From Rhyacophila brunnea (taxonomy: Eukaryota; Arthropoda; Insecta; Trichoptera; Rhyacophilidae), in NCBI GenBank assembly GCA_022495005.1, contig JAGYXB010000977.1, positions 124,001 to 188,000 on the forward strand: a stretch of 64,000 bases of DNA, read 5' to 3'. The notes under the pieces were generated by a model. That model did no database searches, was not told the origin of the DNA, and saw only the letters and a list, made by a program, of their open reading frames with translations. Numbering within the stretch: position 1 is the first letter of the stretch; each line of letters opens with the position of its first letter. Positions 23,332 to 34,430 of this stretch are shown here, piece after piece. The position numbers and the translations under genes are program-made.

Positions 23332-24239
23332 GAACCTATGGCACTCTTACCACTAGTGGCATGCGAGATGATTATGCATGGCACGCGAATATTAAATGTT
23401 GAAAAGAAAAAATACTTATAATAATTTAAAAAAATATTTTACAAATAAATATATAAGTATTACTTAATATAATATCAAAAAAATAATGCCGACATAGGCA
23501 TGCGTATTTCTTTTAGTTTTTAATAATATTTTTACCAATCGACTAGCAAACGGAAACGACGAAATTCATGCATAAATGACAAATCGCATTGTGTAAAAAA
23601 TAGCAGGCAGATAAGAATAAGCATTACGTTTAATCTAAATTGCATAGATCAATCCTTAGGTTGTATGCGTCATACATAATATCGTCACTGTTTTGGCAGA
23701 AAACACTAATTCGAAAAAATGACATATTGAGTTAGTACCAAAATATTCCCTATTTCAAACTTTACCGTCTGGAAACCTTCTTAATAAATAAACAGTCTTT
23801 ATTTTAACGTCATCTTTTTAGGATTATTTAATAAGCTCACATGATAGACAATTATTTCAAACATTTTAACAACTTCAAAGTCAAATTACTCAACACTAGT
23901 ATTCTCCAGTTAGTGTGTTCTGCCAGAACAGAGACGATATTATCTCACTGACCTCATCAGACGGCGGGGGAAGCCCCGATCGATTGATTGATTTACAATC
24001 ATTTACAATGCTTGAGGCCACTCTAGTGGGAGATTGCCTCATCTGATCGGAGAAATTTGTGCGTAAAGAACCAAATACAGTAATACAATCATAATTTTTG
24101 AACTTTTTAATAAAATTCTTGTAACTATTTGTTCATTTTTTCTCTAAAAAAAGCTGCTCGGCACGTCAGACAGTCAAACAATAATATTAATTAATTGGGA
24201 AATTTTGCAACGCGTACGTAAAAAGGTTCGCCAACCCTG
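23332..24239. mobile_element. hAT element of the GGCGAACC family, copy 1 (908 bp)
   Basis: The left end CAGAGATGGCGAACCTATGG and the right end (reverse reading CAGGGTTGGCGAACCTTTTT) match three other copies in the window (31903, 42762, 45795). The flanks GCCTATCA (23324-23331) and GCCTGTCA (24240-24247) are an 8-bp target duplication with one difference. The interior shares TTTACAATGCTTGAGGCC and the CTCATCTGATCGGAGAAATT region with the other copies but is about 300 bp longer. No intact transposase is seen. Confidence 0.85.
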
Positions 24240-24247
24240 GCCTGTCA

Positions 24248-25573
24248 CATGATTTTAGCGGAACAATTTGGTTGTGCTCTCCGTGATTTTGTGATATTCC
24301 GTGTTTTACCTCTTTATCTTTTATCATATCGGTAATTTGTTGCTTCAATGATTTTAGCAAGGATACTTTCTAAGATTATTATTCTTTCTTTCTGAAGAGA
24401 TATTATATTCACCGCGAGTCTACAAAATTAATTAGTGTGGATATGGATCCAGAAACACAGCACTGTTTATTTTCTTTCAAGTGAGTCAAATGTTTGGAAT
24501 AAATTTGGTTGCTGTAACTTAAATAATATGAGTAAAGCTTGTAAAAAACACAAATGCTCGCAAATTTATATTGACTGCGGAGTAGAATTTAAAAGATTTG
24601 GAAAAGAGAATCTTATCGAATTAGAAGTACCATAGAACACCACAATAATTAAGTTACACATTATGTACTGCAAATAGATGATTAATAGAAATTGTCACAA
24701 AGAAGACAAATATCATGACCGGTTTTATCTTTAATACGGTATGATTTTTAAAAATTGATGAAAACGACGATATTTTTCTATTTAAATTAAATTATAATAA
24801 TGTAAACCGAAATTTCCATTGATTTGAATAATATTATTTTATTGTTAAACTGTCTTTATTTAACTGTGTTTATTATAGTTTGCGATGTCTTCAGTCTTTC
24901 GTTTATGATAATACGAATATTTCAAAACTAATTCTGAAATTAAAGGATTTCACCATTTTTATTTTAAGATATCGGAATGGGATCGAGGAGTCGCAAAACT
25001 TACATACAATAATTTATAAAAATCTATTTAAATTTCCTGCAGGCAAAATAAATATTGTCCCAGTTATATAAATAAAGAAGTTAGTCAACTAATTACAGCG
25101 AAGGAGTTACGCCACTGCCGACTTATAACAAGCATAACCGACAGACTCCTGAAGTTTCATTCGGTATCCTATTCACTTTTTTCAAGCTAATTTTCTCGCC
25201 GTGGTGTCTTTGCTGCACTCTTTGTAATTTGAAACTTTTCCAATACTTTAATTAGTTTGCTCCACTGTTTTTGACGTTTCATTATTATCAAAAACGTAAT
25301 CTATAATCGTATCTATTTATTTATCAACTGCAGTGTTTTATTCGAATAAATAAATTATTTTTTTAATAATATGATTCAATACTCCCTGTACACGTTGCTT
25401 GAATACGTACATAATTACGTTTTAGCCCACTGAGAGAACATTTTAAAATCCAAATAGGTAGATACTTAATTCAATATCCATCAACGACTGTCAGTCGATA
25501 GCATTAAATAGTTTATTAAATTATCTTAAAAATGAAGTAATTCTCATATTAGTATTCAGTGGTGGAATCGAAT
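24248..25573. other. Non-coding spacer
   Basis: Two short plus-strand open frames (24435-24635, 24880-25071) have no recognised motif. I see no supported feature. Confidence 0.45.
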
Positions 25574-25581
25574 GTCTAGTT

Positions 25582-26300
25582 CAGTGGTCGGCAACCTTTT
25601 GAGAGACAGAGGGAAAAAAATCAATTTTGAAAATTTTATTGGTCAGTGGGTAAAAGTTTGAAACAAATTTTTAATATAAAAAAAAACATTTATGTTTATA
25701 AACTAAAAAGCATAGTTATATACATATATATATATTATATAATATAATATGTACGTATATTTGCATATTATTATGTATGTATAAATACAAATTTGTTTTA
25801 TAAAAATATAATATATTATATAATATAATATTTTTATTAACGGATCTTCCTTGGTTTTGATTTTTTTGCAAGTTTTTCAAGATTTGGCAAATACGTAGTT
25901 GTCTTATCAAAATTCTCTGGTGCAGAGTATTCTGGACACATTTCATTTGAGAAAATGTTTGCTCACAAGAATATGTTGAACCAAATGCTGATAATAGAGC
26001 AAATGCAATTTTTTAAGCATGAAAAATTTTGTGGTAATGACGCCCAGCATGATGATACATATTGCATTCATGTGATAGTGATCTGTGTTTTCAAGATGCT
26101 GACGAAGATCTTTAAATGTATTTGTCCATAGAACTGAACATTTGAATTCAATGTATTCTAATTCCAAATTATTTATTCCATAAATAATTTTATAAAAATA
26201 TTAATTTAAAAAAAATATTAGATATATTTTTTGCTGGTAACTCAAAATGCTGTAGTGGGGGTAATTCAATAACCTGCGGGTAGTAGGTTGCCCACCACTG
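25582..26300. mobile_element. hAT element with transposase remnant, 719 bp
   Basis: Ends CAGTGGTCGGCAACCTTTTG and (reverse reading) CAGTGGTGGGCAACCTACTA. The perfect 8-bp duplication GTCTAGTT lies at 25574-25581 and 26301-26308. The interior encodes, on the minus strand, the C-terminal part of an hAT transposase (see 25850-26167), so this is an internally deleted relative of an autonomous element. An AT-microsatellite-like block lies at 25720-25830. Confidence 0.9.
25850..26167 (-). pseudogene. hAT transposase C-terminal remnant, frameshifted
   Basis: The minus strand first reads LEYIEFKCSVLWTNTFKDLR (26160-26095) and, after a frame change, IAFALLSAFGSTYSCEQTFS followed by QMKCVQN (about 26010-25935). 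The FGSTY-CEQTFS-MK signature is the hAT dimerisation domain of the Charlie/GTF2IRD2-like group; it normally mediates transposase oligomerisation. The upstream DDE residues are absent because the element is only 719 bp, and the frame is broken at least once. It ends in a KKSKPRKIR-like basic tail. It cannot encode an active enzyme. Confidence 0.8.
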
Positions 26301-26308
26301 GTCTAGTT

Positions 26309-27424
26309 TAATAAGAACTTTTACGGGATCAATACTGAAACGACTAAATATGGTTTCGCTATCCACCAGTCCAGTACCCGCGTAGTAGAATCCTTGGCAA
26401 AACTTTGATTATTGAGTTACATACAAGTGATGTAAAATTGAATCTTCCCATGGCTCGTGCTTATACCTGTATACAATCGTGCTGCTAGTTCAAGTATAAC
26501 ATTTTCATACAGTAGCAGGTACAAATTTGCGAATCGGTCTTGAAACTCTCAGTAACCTCAAAGTCAGGTATAGTAGGAAATGCCAAGTAGAAATGTCAAG
26601 TATTGTCTTCACTAACATATCCAGTTATATATGGTATAAATACGGTGACCATTCGTGTTTTATTTTAGAGACAATACGTTATTTGAACGCGATGTTCATT
26701 GAATTTGATATATTTTGAAAAACTCACGAATGTAATTTACATTAAGACCGTACTTTATTTATGCCGACCCCAGAAAAAATCTGCAACGTTATGTTTATTA
26801 AAAAAGTTACATGGAGAGTAAAAATTGTAAGAAAAAAACTAGTTATAAGGGGAAAAAATTAAAAGAAAAACTGCGTGGATGGAACGAAAATTGGGAGAAA
26901 AAAGCTACACAGGACATAACTTTCGATTTAGAAGGAAAATATTTTTATAAACTTGAAATTGATACACAATAAATAAATCAATAATGCCCTCTATTCACAG
27001 CATTAAAATATGGTCACCGTCTTTATAAAGCAATCACCGTTCAGCAATACGATAGATTCCTCTTACCTTGAGTGGTTCGTATAGCTACCCTTACAAAACA
27101 GATACAAGGAAATTCCATATAGGTTATTCTATTTTATTTGAAAGCTTATATGTTCTCTTATATATACTATTATATTTTATATATCGAACAAAGAACAACA
27201 TTTATATACAGTATAATGGAATCAACCATAGTATAACTTATCTTTTTATGGGATATATAATCCAATGAGGATCTTGCCTCCTCTCGGAGAATAGTCTAAA
27301 AGTAAGTAATGGATGTTAGCTACATGCTATGGATCTAAACACATTTAAAAACAATATGTAATACCTATGCCAAACGTCGTATTTGATTGATAACATATTA
27401 TGAATCAGTGAAATAAGAGTATAC
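26309..27424. other. Non-coding spacer
   Basis: AT-rich DNA with short unsupported open frames only. Confidence 0.5.
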
Positions 27425-27428
27425 TTAA

Positions 27429-28140
27429 GGGGGGGCATGCTCGGCGTAGGTCAAAATGGAGCTTTTATTGCATTTTCAAACCATGATCCTGGACATTCCT
27501 TAAACGTTGTACTCCCTACTTTAATTATAGTTTGTCAATTTTTGGCTACGGCCGTATGTTGTAGCTTAACTACTGGGGAATGCCAAAAGAAATGGCGTAT
27601 TTCAAAAAAACACTACCTTATTCTTAGGTCAATAATTATTATAAAGCAATCAATATTCGTAGGATGTTTATCAAACTTGAATGGTCAAAGACATAGCTTA
27701 TAATTAGTATCTTTAGAATTATCTTCAAATGTGTTAATCTTGCCCATTTTTTGAATAATAAAATGCCTAATTCTTGTCAAATTTGGTATCACAGAGATTA
27801 TCAATATAATGTTTTATCGTAAATATTTTACTAAAATTATCTCGTCATAAATTATACTAATGGTTTTATAAATGCGTTTAAAAATTGATAAATGTAAAAA
27901 ATTTTAACACCACTGCACAGTTATGTACCGAAATATGGCTATATTCTAAAACATTAGAGCGAGAGGTTTAAAAGAATACTATTTTATGTAATAAAAATAA
28001 TGTAATAAAATAAATATAGAGGATAATAAGGCTTCAAAATTATATAAATAGATTATCTACAACGTTTAAGGAATGTCCAGGATCATGGTTTGAAAATACA
28101 ATAAAAACTCAATTTTGACCGACGCTGAGCATGTGGGCCG
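27429..28140. mobile_element. TTAA-flanked non-autonomous DNA transposon, copy 2 (most complete)
   Basis: TTAA (27425-27428) precedes the left terminal repeat GGGGGGGCATGCTCGGCGTA. The right end reads, in reverse, GGCCCACATGCTCAGCGT. Both arms continue with GGTCAAAAT, TTTTCAAACCATGATCCTGG and ACATTCCTTAAACGTTGTA, giving inverted repeats of about 80 bp. The interior matches copies at 6482 and 45047. The small frame at 27437-27703 lies across the arm and is not a transposase. A TTAA is not present at the right edge, so that border has mutated or the real end differs. Confidence 0.85.
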
Positions 28141-28358
28141 TTTGTCCATATCAGTATAATATTATAAACATTCATCCAATTTTACTCAATTAATGCCGCC
28201 AATAATAAAAAGAACATACTCAAATCTTTCCGTTTATTCGTTAGGCAAAATTAACATAAAACCGTCATTATAGACACAACATTAAAATCGTTTACGTTAA
28301 TGTATCAATAACAGCATCAGTGTGCATGTTTATGTGTTATATTTCGCACCCTGTCAAC

Positions 28359-28532
28359 ATACGAAAAGAATAAGAAAATTGTCACAGCTCAATAAACCAC
28401 ATTTGTGTGCAGCGTTCCTGGAATAGAGCTATTCTTCACAATACAGATACGAAAAGAAGAAAACTGTCACAGCTCAATGGGCCACATTTTCGTGCAGCAT
28501 TCCTGGAACATGGCTATTCTTCACAATACAGA
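28359..28532 (+). repeat. Tandem duplication, about 87-bp period, two copies
   Basis: ATACGAAAAGAATAAG...CTATTCTTCACAATACAG (28359-28446) is followed by ATACGAAAAGAAGAAA...CTATTCTTCACAATACAG (28447-28532). Shared words include TGTCACAGCTCAAT, CCACATTT, TGCAGC and TTCCTGGAA. It sits immediately upstream of a GC- and CpG-richer stretch (28533-28700, e.g. CCCCCCGGCGACTTTCC). A 94-codon frame (28405-28689) spans both but the duplication disrupts any periodic coding signal; it may be a transposon part or a regulatory segment. Confidence 0.8.
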
Positions 28533-29673
28533 GCATCGGGTGGGCGATCGTTCGATTGTATTGAAGGAATTTGGATTATGTGATGTCTCCCCCCGGCGAC
28601 TTTCCGTTCCTGAGCGTTTTCACAGACGATTTGATATCACCGTGCGTCCGCGCTCAGTAGGAAATGTCGGTCGCTCGGGGGATAACTAGAAAGAAAATAA
28701 AACGCGATAACAGGCCGACACCTTATTCGTGACACCATTCCAATAATGCCAACCCAAAAAAAAATATGTAATCCAAAAATACCATATAAATCTACTTAGT
28801 TTTCTCTTTAGTTATTAATTATTATCAAGTTTCCCATCAAGAACCTACTAGCAGTAAATTAAATTATTTTAGTTAATTTTTCAAATGTAAAAAACATGGT
28901 TTCCTGTCTTTTACAATTATGTGGCTTTAGACTTAAGTCATATTTTGTCAAAATGAGATGTTAGCATCTGAAAAACATTACACATTTCAAAGTGTTGTGT
29001 CTTGGCTTAAAAGTACATATTGTTTATTTTTAAATGTACCTATATTTTATCTATTATTATATTTACGAGTACATAACGTATTAAATCTTACCTCGGCAAG
29101 TTTTTTTATTGTTTAGGCTTTTTTACTCGTTGATAAATACAGCATTAATTAATTTTATTATTAATAAATATTTGAATTTATTTAATGTTATGTACTGTTT
29201 TTATTTAAGAACAATCAACGTATAGCAATAATAATTAATCCAATATTTTATAAGTGCAATCATAAAGGAACGGACATATTTTTAATGAAAATAAACATTG
29301 TAAATCAACGCCTATATTAGAGATAAACTAATATATTATTAAAGCTTCACGAACCGATATTAATAATCTTACATACATCTTAAGTACCTACCTATATATT
29401 ATAGGCTTAATTTTAATAAAATTCCTATTCTCCATTTTCTTGCGATGAAGTGCATAAGAATTTTATAATAATCATAGAACAGTGGATCCTAACCAAATCT
29501 TTTTTTTCTTTTCGTATTTGGAAGTAGGTTAAGCGGAGTATTTATTGCGTTATGGGAATCAGTGAAAAATCGTTTCGCATTCTTCATAGAAATGAAATTG
29601 ACATGAACGATGCATCGACATTCAACGAGGTTTTATAATACAAGGTTCCAATTTAATATATAGTGAATCTCAC
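28533..29673. other. Non-coding spacer with a CpG-richer start
   Basis: 28533-28700 is CpG-rich for this window (GGTGGGCGATCGTTCG, CCGTGCGTCCGCGCTC); the remainder is AT-rich. No gene supported. Confidence 0.45.
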
Positions 29674-29832
29674 CCATTGGATACCGTGCCATAGAAATTT
29701 CTCGTTGTTTGAATCCTTTGCAAGGTGAAGCTCTTTGTCGTAGAAAGCCTTATAGTTAGAAAAGTCGCATTGGTTCATTTCCGTGACTTTGAACTTTCCA
29801 GGTTTTCCGGTAGAACGAATAAGTTGTGCCAT
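29674..29832 (-). CDS. Candidate 53-codon coding exon of unknown function
   Basis: On the minus strand an ATG at 29832 opens MAQLIRSTGKPGKFKVTEMN, followed by QCDFSNYKAFYDKELHLAKD and SNNEKFLWHGIQW. Unlike the surrounding chance frames, its amino-acid composition is protein-like (charged and aromatic residues, few I/N/Y/F homorich runs). Exactly after 53 codons comes G|GTGAG at 29673-29669, a good donor site in phase 0; read-through gives only four or five more codons before the end. The frame extends upstream to 29904 with hydrophobic residues that could be untranslated. I do not recognise the family. It might be the first coding exon of a host gene on the minus strand, or a piece of an unrecognised transposon. 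No partner exon was identified. Confidence 0.35.
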
Positions 29833-29949
29833 ATTTGAATAAGCAAAATTACATAGTAAATACGTAGTATGCACGTAAAATATAATATATATTATTGTAA
29901 ACAAATAATGTTAAAACATCTCAGAGCTATCTAATCAGATAGACATGCT

Positions 29950-30107
29950 AAAAATATATCTGAGGTGTTTTCAAATTATGTTAATGTTCGATAAAGAATA
30001 ATTTACATTCACCAAGTTTACAAATTAATGTTGAATAAAAAAAATAGTTTATTACATTATACCTAATTGTACATACATAATTTGAAAATACCTCAGATAT
30101 ATTTTTT
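29950..30107. mobile_element. Short inverted-repeat element (MITE X1), 158 bp
   Basis: AAAATATATCTGAGGTGTTT at the left is matched in reverse complement at 30075-30107 (ACATAATTTGAAAATACC, TCAGATATATTTTTT), giving arms of about 32 bp. The interior word GTTGAATAAAAAAAATAG followed by TTTATTACATTATA recurs at 30316-30350 in a second, interrupted copy (see 30154-30350). Confidence 0.7.
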
Positions 30108-30153
30108 AGAAGATTTTTTTCTAGTAGGTCTCGCTGATTGTGATTTGGCAGAT

Positions 30154-30350
30154 CTGAGGTGTTTTCAAATTATTTTCGGCGCGAATCACAGGGGCGCGGT
30201 ATTGAATCCCGGTGAGCGTCGTATTTTATCTATTGGTTATATATTTCTTTGAGATGATTTCAAATTATGTATGTTCAATTTAGAATGTAACATTCTTAAA
30301 TCTTGTGAATTGTTCGTTGAATAAAAAAATAGTTTATTACATTATATTGT
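30154..30350. repeat. Second MITE X copy interrupted by a SINE-like insertion
   Basis: The left arm of X (CTGAGGTGTTTTCAAATTAT) is at 30154-30173. After 77 bp, GAGATGATTTCAAATTAT (30251-30268) repeats its last 18 bases with two differences and continues into the X interior. The 77-bp insert (30174-30250) contains CACAGGGGCGCGG and TTGAATCCCGGTGAGCGTC, similar to the 3' half of the tRNA-derived SINE at 10864-10938. This looks like a retroposed SINE fragment with a target duplication of about 18 bp. Some bases before 30154 (GGTCTCGCTGATTG) also resemble the SINE head, so an alternative order is possible. Confidence 0.5.
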
Positions 30351-31902
30351 TTTTGGGATTGAATCTAGTTTCGGTAGGTACATCGAAGATCAATTCGATA
30401 TAAATAAAAAGGATTTCAAGTTATACATATAGTGCCTACTTACACAATATTATATTGTTTTCTATTTATTTATTTTTTAAATAAAATACAAAAACTACAT
30501 TTAGGTAAGTAATTAAAATTACAAAATATTTAAAATCTCTTCTGTCGCCTTTGAAAGAACTTATTAACTAGGTGCGTTGAAATTATAAATTAAATAAGAA
30601 AAGGTATTTCAACAAATATATATTTTAACGTGATTTCTTTTAATGTGTATCATTCAGTGAATTAAAAAAATATACCTGCTTTTGTTTTTAATGTTTGTAG
30701 ATATGTATCGATTAATTAAAATAGTTTTAAATATAAATTATCAGTAATTGCTTTAAATTGCATGCTCTAGTCTAGTAGACCGCAGAATTAGTAGAACTAC
30801 GTAAAGCTGCAGTTTGCCCATTCCTAATAGCATTGCACATGAATGAACATTTAGTATACGTATCGCAGATGCACTAACTAATGTAGTAAATTAGAGAACC
30901 TATCAGTAAATACACTAAAGGGATAGAGACGCTTAGAGAACAATCAGAGAGTAAGTAATTGCTTGATTACGTTAATAATACAATATCAAACGATTTAAGG
31001 CTACTATAACCCACTAATCGACTAGTGGATTAGGCGAGTGTAGGTATAGCCTAATTTATTATTAATTAGACAATAACCATTGACTTGCCAATGCATTTGA
31101 AAAATAATAAGTCCACCTAAACTACCCTGCCTGGATACTATACAGTAGAAACGCGGTTATCAGGATTTCGATTATCTATCAGTAGGTAAAATAAAAAGGT
31201 ACAATTCAAAATAATTATATTATAATGAGTAAAAAAAATACATTTATTCGAAATTTACTATTAAAAATGATTATTCTGGGACTAAGATGGATATTATTTC
31301 ATTATTTTTCCGGACAATCTTCATCCCAATTAGTCCAGATATTGTTACTGTATAAACTTAATTGTTTCGTAATCATATCTATACGTACTAGTGTGATTGT
31401 ACCTAGATTGCAATAAAATTTCATCTTGAAAATTCGCGTCCATGTCCCATCTACATATTTTCCTTTTTATAAATTTTAGCTGCAAGACACTTTCACTTAA
31501 CTACTGCATCTAAATTAATAATGGAACTTATAATGTGTGTATTAAAAAATGAATGGCACGGTTTTTTTAGGTCTCCATCTATTTTTACGATCCTCACTAA
31601 TGGGTAGCACAACAAAGGATACGAATAAGTACACTTACAAATTGTTTTATATTCCGCAAACAAATGTTAGATAGAAAGCTATTGACGGACTTGAATCTTA
31701 TCATTATCTTGTTATCAGTCTTATCACAACATGTCCGCATTGTATAATATACGTACTATGTATATTATAATATAACCTTTTGATACGTTCTACAAATCGG
31801 TACGCGAATACGATATTATGCAATAAACTTGCACGGAAGCTCTTGCCCTAAGGCTGCCGTCGTTAGAAAATAAACGAACACCTCCTGATCAAACGCATAG
31901 GC
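30351..31902. other. Non-coding spacer with a pogo-like end at 31143
   Basis: 30412-30435 repeats the core of the foldback element at 5692-6415. At 31143 CAGTAGAAACGCGGTTATC preceded by TA resembles a Tigger/pogo terminal repeat, without a partner end. The rest is AT-rich. Confidence 0.45.
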
Positions 31903-32508
31903 CAGGGATGGCGAACCTATGGCACGCGAATGTTTCATTTTTAAGAGAAAATAAATTATTATTTTAAATACAGCATAGTATTTAAAAAATGTTAAGTTTT
32001 ACAAATACATATTATATAATTATGTAAGTAATTACTTATATAATATTTAAAAATAATGACGACATAGCCATGCACTATTTTCTTCGGTTTTTCATATTAT
32101 GTTTACCAATCGATGTGCAAATTGAAACAACGAAATTCATGCGTAAATGACAAATCGCATTGTATAAAAAATTGCAAGCAATTACAAATATACAGTTAAT
32201 TGCATAGGTGGGTCCTTAGGATCGGGCAATTAAAAATATTCAATCAAAAAAACCTTACGAAATTAATTAGGTATCGGCAGTCATTCAAATATAATAACTG
32301 CTTGTTATATTTTGCGTCGAGCATAATCTAAAATGGAAAACCGTGCAGTGATGGAGAATATAATATGAAAGAAGTGCTTCCATGATCTCTTACACGAATT
32401 TTAAAACAAGGAAAAAAATCGCCTTGAAAAACTGCTTGGTACGTCACAGTCGAAAAATATTATTTGGGAAATTTTGGCACGCGTACGTAAAAAGGTTCGC
32501 CAACCCTG
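31903..32508. mobile_element. hAT element of the GGCGAACC family, copy 2 (606 bp)
   Basis: Starts CAGGGATGGCGAACCTATGG and ends (reverse reading) CAGGGTTGGCGAACCTTTTT. The flanks GCATAGGC (31895-31902) and GTATAGGC (32509-32516) are an 8-bp duplication with one difference. It shares the interior words GAAATTCATGCGTAAATGAC and GGCACGCGTACGTAAAAAGG with the other copies. The overlapping open frames at 32401-32674 straddle its right end and are not genes. Confidence 0.87.
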
Positions 32509-32516
32509 GTATAGGC

Positions 32517-33017
32517 AGCTAATGCATTCCTTGCATGTGATAGAATCGCTTCTCCTAAGACGAAGTTTTGTATTGCACCTTCCAACAGGCAACGAAACCT
32601 CTTTCTTGTTTATACGTAACGGCACGTTGATGTTGATTTTAAAGTTTTATTTTTTCAGCAGTAGGGTAGACTGAACTTAGTTGAACTTGTTTTTTAGGGT
32701 TTTCAATAGAAAAATGTGATTTTTGTACATCTTTGGTAACAATCTTATTGAAATATGAAATATATTATTATTGACACATATAAATGTGATGTTTCAAATG
32801 TAGCAAAAGAGTTATTGAGATATGAAAATTGTTGTGGATATTGAGCTCACTATGTGATATGTGGGATTCTGTGATAGTATGGCCCTAACTGCGTGATATA
32901 AAATTTGTGTTTTCATAAAACAATTAAATTATCCGGTTGACTCAGACTCCGCCCCCTTGAGGGGATAATGCACCAAAATTACATTGATTTACGTTTTTTA
33001 TTTGATAAAATAAATAA
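32517..33017. other. Non-coding spacer
   Basis: No supported feature; probably includes the unrecognised left edge of the hAT remnant that follows. Confidence 0.4.
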
Positions 33018-33821
33018 TTAAACATACAATATCACACGAGGAAGAACTAAATGTTCATATTTCCATATATTTGCATTATCACCATAATAATTAATTAATG
33101 TGATATCTGAGCTTGTTTCAATGAACGTAAAAGTTTTAAATTTGACTTGATATTTGTAAGAGCTGAGAGACTGTTTATTGTTCTTAATTATAACTTGAGT
33201 TGAAAACCTTTGCTCACCTAGATATGTTGTAAAAAATGGGATCCTGAACTGCCATAGCCTTTTCGTAATTCCGAGGATATTCTTTATTAACCGTAATCCA
33301 GAAAATAGCCAATGGAACATCGGCCAAGTTCAGTTTTAGTGTCCCGTCGTTTATTAATTAAACAAATTCCTCTCGAATTTATAGGTAAAGCGCTTCTATA
33401 AAATTTTTGGCATTGGTTGCAAAAGGTTTTTTTTATTGATGAATAGTAATGATGACATTTCTTTTGCAGCAAAGTTAAATGTTTTTGAGACGGATCAAAA
33501 ATTAATTGCTTGTTTTCGATGGTGGTCTGGTGGGTCCTTTGGTACATTTGTAGAGATCTTTGTCTTGACTCCTTCTGCTAAAGTTCGGGTTTATTTTTGA
33601 ATCCTTCTAATTTATCAGAGCACGTAAATACATTTTTCATTCTGACCTTGTATTGTTTTATTAAGTTCATGCAGGTGCTCAAATATATTACCAGCCTTGT
33701 CCGAAAATTTGGCTATTTTAAGTATTGTATAATAAGTATACAAAATTATTTATGTTTTTTTTACGTAATGCACCGCGGCACACCTAGCATCATTTCGCGG
33801 CACACCGGTTGCGGAGCAATG
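33018..33821. mobile_element. hAT remnant with one identifiable end
   Basis: The right end, read on the minus strand, is CATTGCTCCGCAACCGGTGT followed by GCCGCGAAATGATGCTAGGT and GTGCCGCGG, a layout typical of hAT elements whose end begins CAGTG-TTCCCAACCGGTGTGCCGC. Leftwards the minus strand encodes a degraded transposase C-terminus (33040-33600). The left terminal repeat and a target duplication were not found, so the left boundary is only approximate. Confidence 0.6.
33040..33600 (-). pseudogene. hAT transposase C-terminal remnant, several frameshifts
   Basis: Minus-strand reading gives LADVPLAIFWITVNKEYPRN and YEKAMAV in one frame (about 33327-33245), then IPFFTTYLGEQRFSTQVIIK in the next (about 33237-33178), and FIETSSDITLI further on. 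This is the ZBED5/FAM200-like hAT layout (FW..V..EYP.....A....PF.TTYLCE.GFS....IK), i.e. the dimerisation domain. Two of the open frames here (33018-33320, 33287-33547) are pieces of it. The CE of TTYLCE is changed to GE. Not functional. Confidence 0.72.
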
Positions 33822-34422
33822 TACTATACAATTACTAAGTTTCATTTGAGTATAGATTTATGGACCTCTGGCTAATAATAATTGAAATATCAATAAATCA
33901 ACACGAGACGAATGTTGATGAATAGAAATTCGATGAAAGCACCGGAAATATTTTAAACATTGTTAAATTATCGCATGACGCAGCTCAGTAGATTGTTTAA
34001 AATATTAGAGATTCTTGAAATATAAATATTATAACATCCTTGTCTTCAAAAATATAAAAAGGATACTTACAATGCTTATGATATCGTCAATAGTTAGTTA
34101 TTTGCATTGAAAGAGATTATTGTTTTGTTATATTGTTATTGTTTTTATAATAATTTAGTGAATCTTTTCGCACCGTCAATTATTGTCCGGTTACTCTCAA
34201 AAATACCACATATTTATATGCAATACTTAAGGTGACGAATCAGTGAAACGCCAAATAATTTTCAACTGTATACGCGACGAAATTTTGGACTCGCTTGCAT
34301 TCATCGAGAAAACGTCGAGTCAGAAGCACGTCACTTTGCTGCGTGATGGCGACGGCCCAATTAATTCTAAAATTACTTTAAAAAGAAAACATGTCAATGA
34401 ATATATTATTATTGTTACTAAT
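33822..34422. other. Non-coding spacer with a possible coding-like patch
   Basis: At 34243-34400 a GC-richer frame reads NCIRDEILDSLAFIEKTSSQ then KHVTLLRDGDGPINSK. It has no ATG, no recognised motif, and stops are close on both sides; the LINE at 34431 lies just downstream. It could be a fossil exon or transposon piece. Confidence 0.35.
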
Positions 34423-34430
34423 AGAACATA

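Noticed and set aside
23113..23421. 102-codon plus-strand frame with an upstream TATAAATAA
   Set aside because: It runs into the hAT element beginning at 23332, has no known motif and the TATA word is common in AT-rich DNA.
34243..34400. Coding-like patch NCIRDEILDSLAFIEKT as a gene
   Set aside because: No start codon, no motif, short, and closed by stops on both sides.
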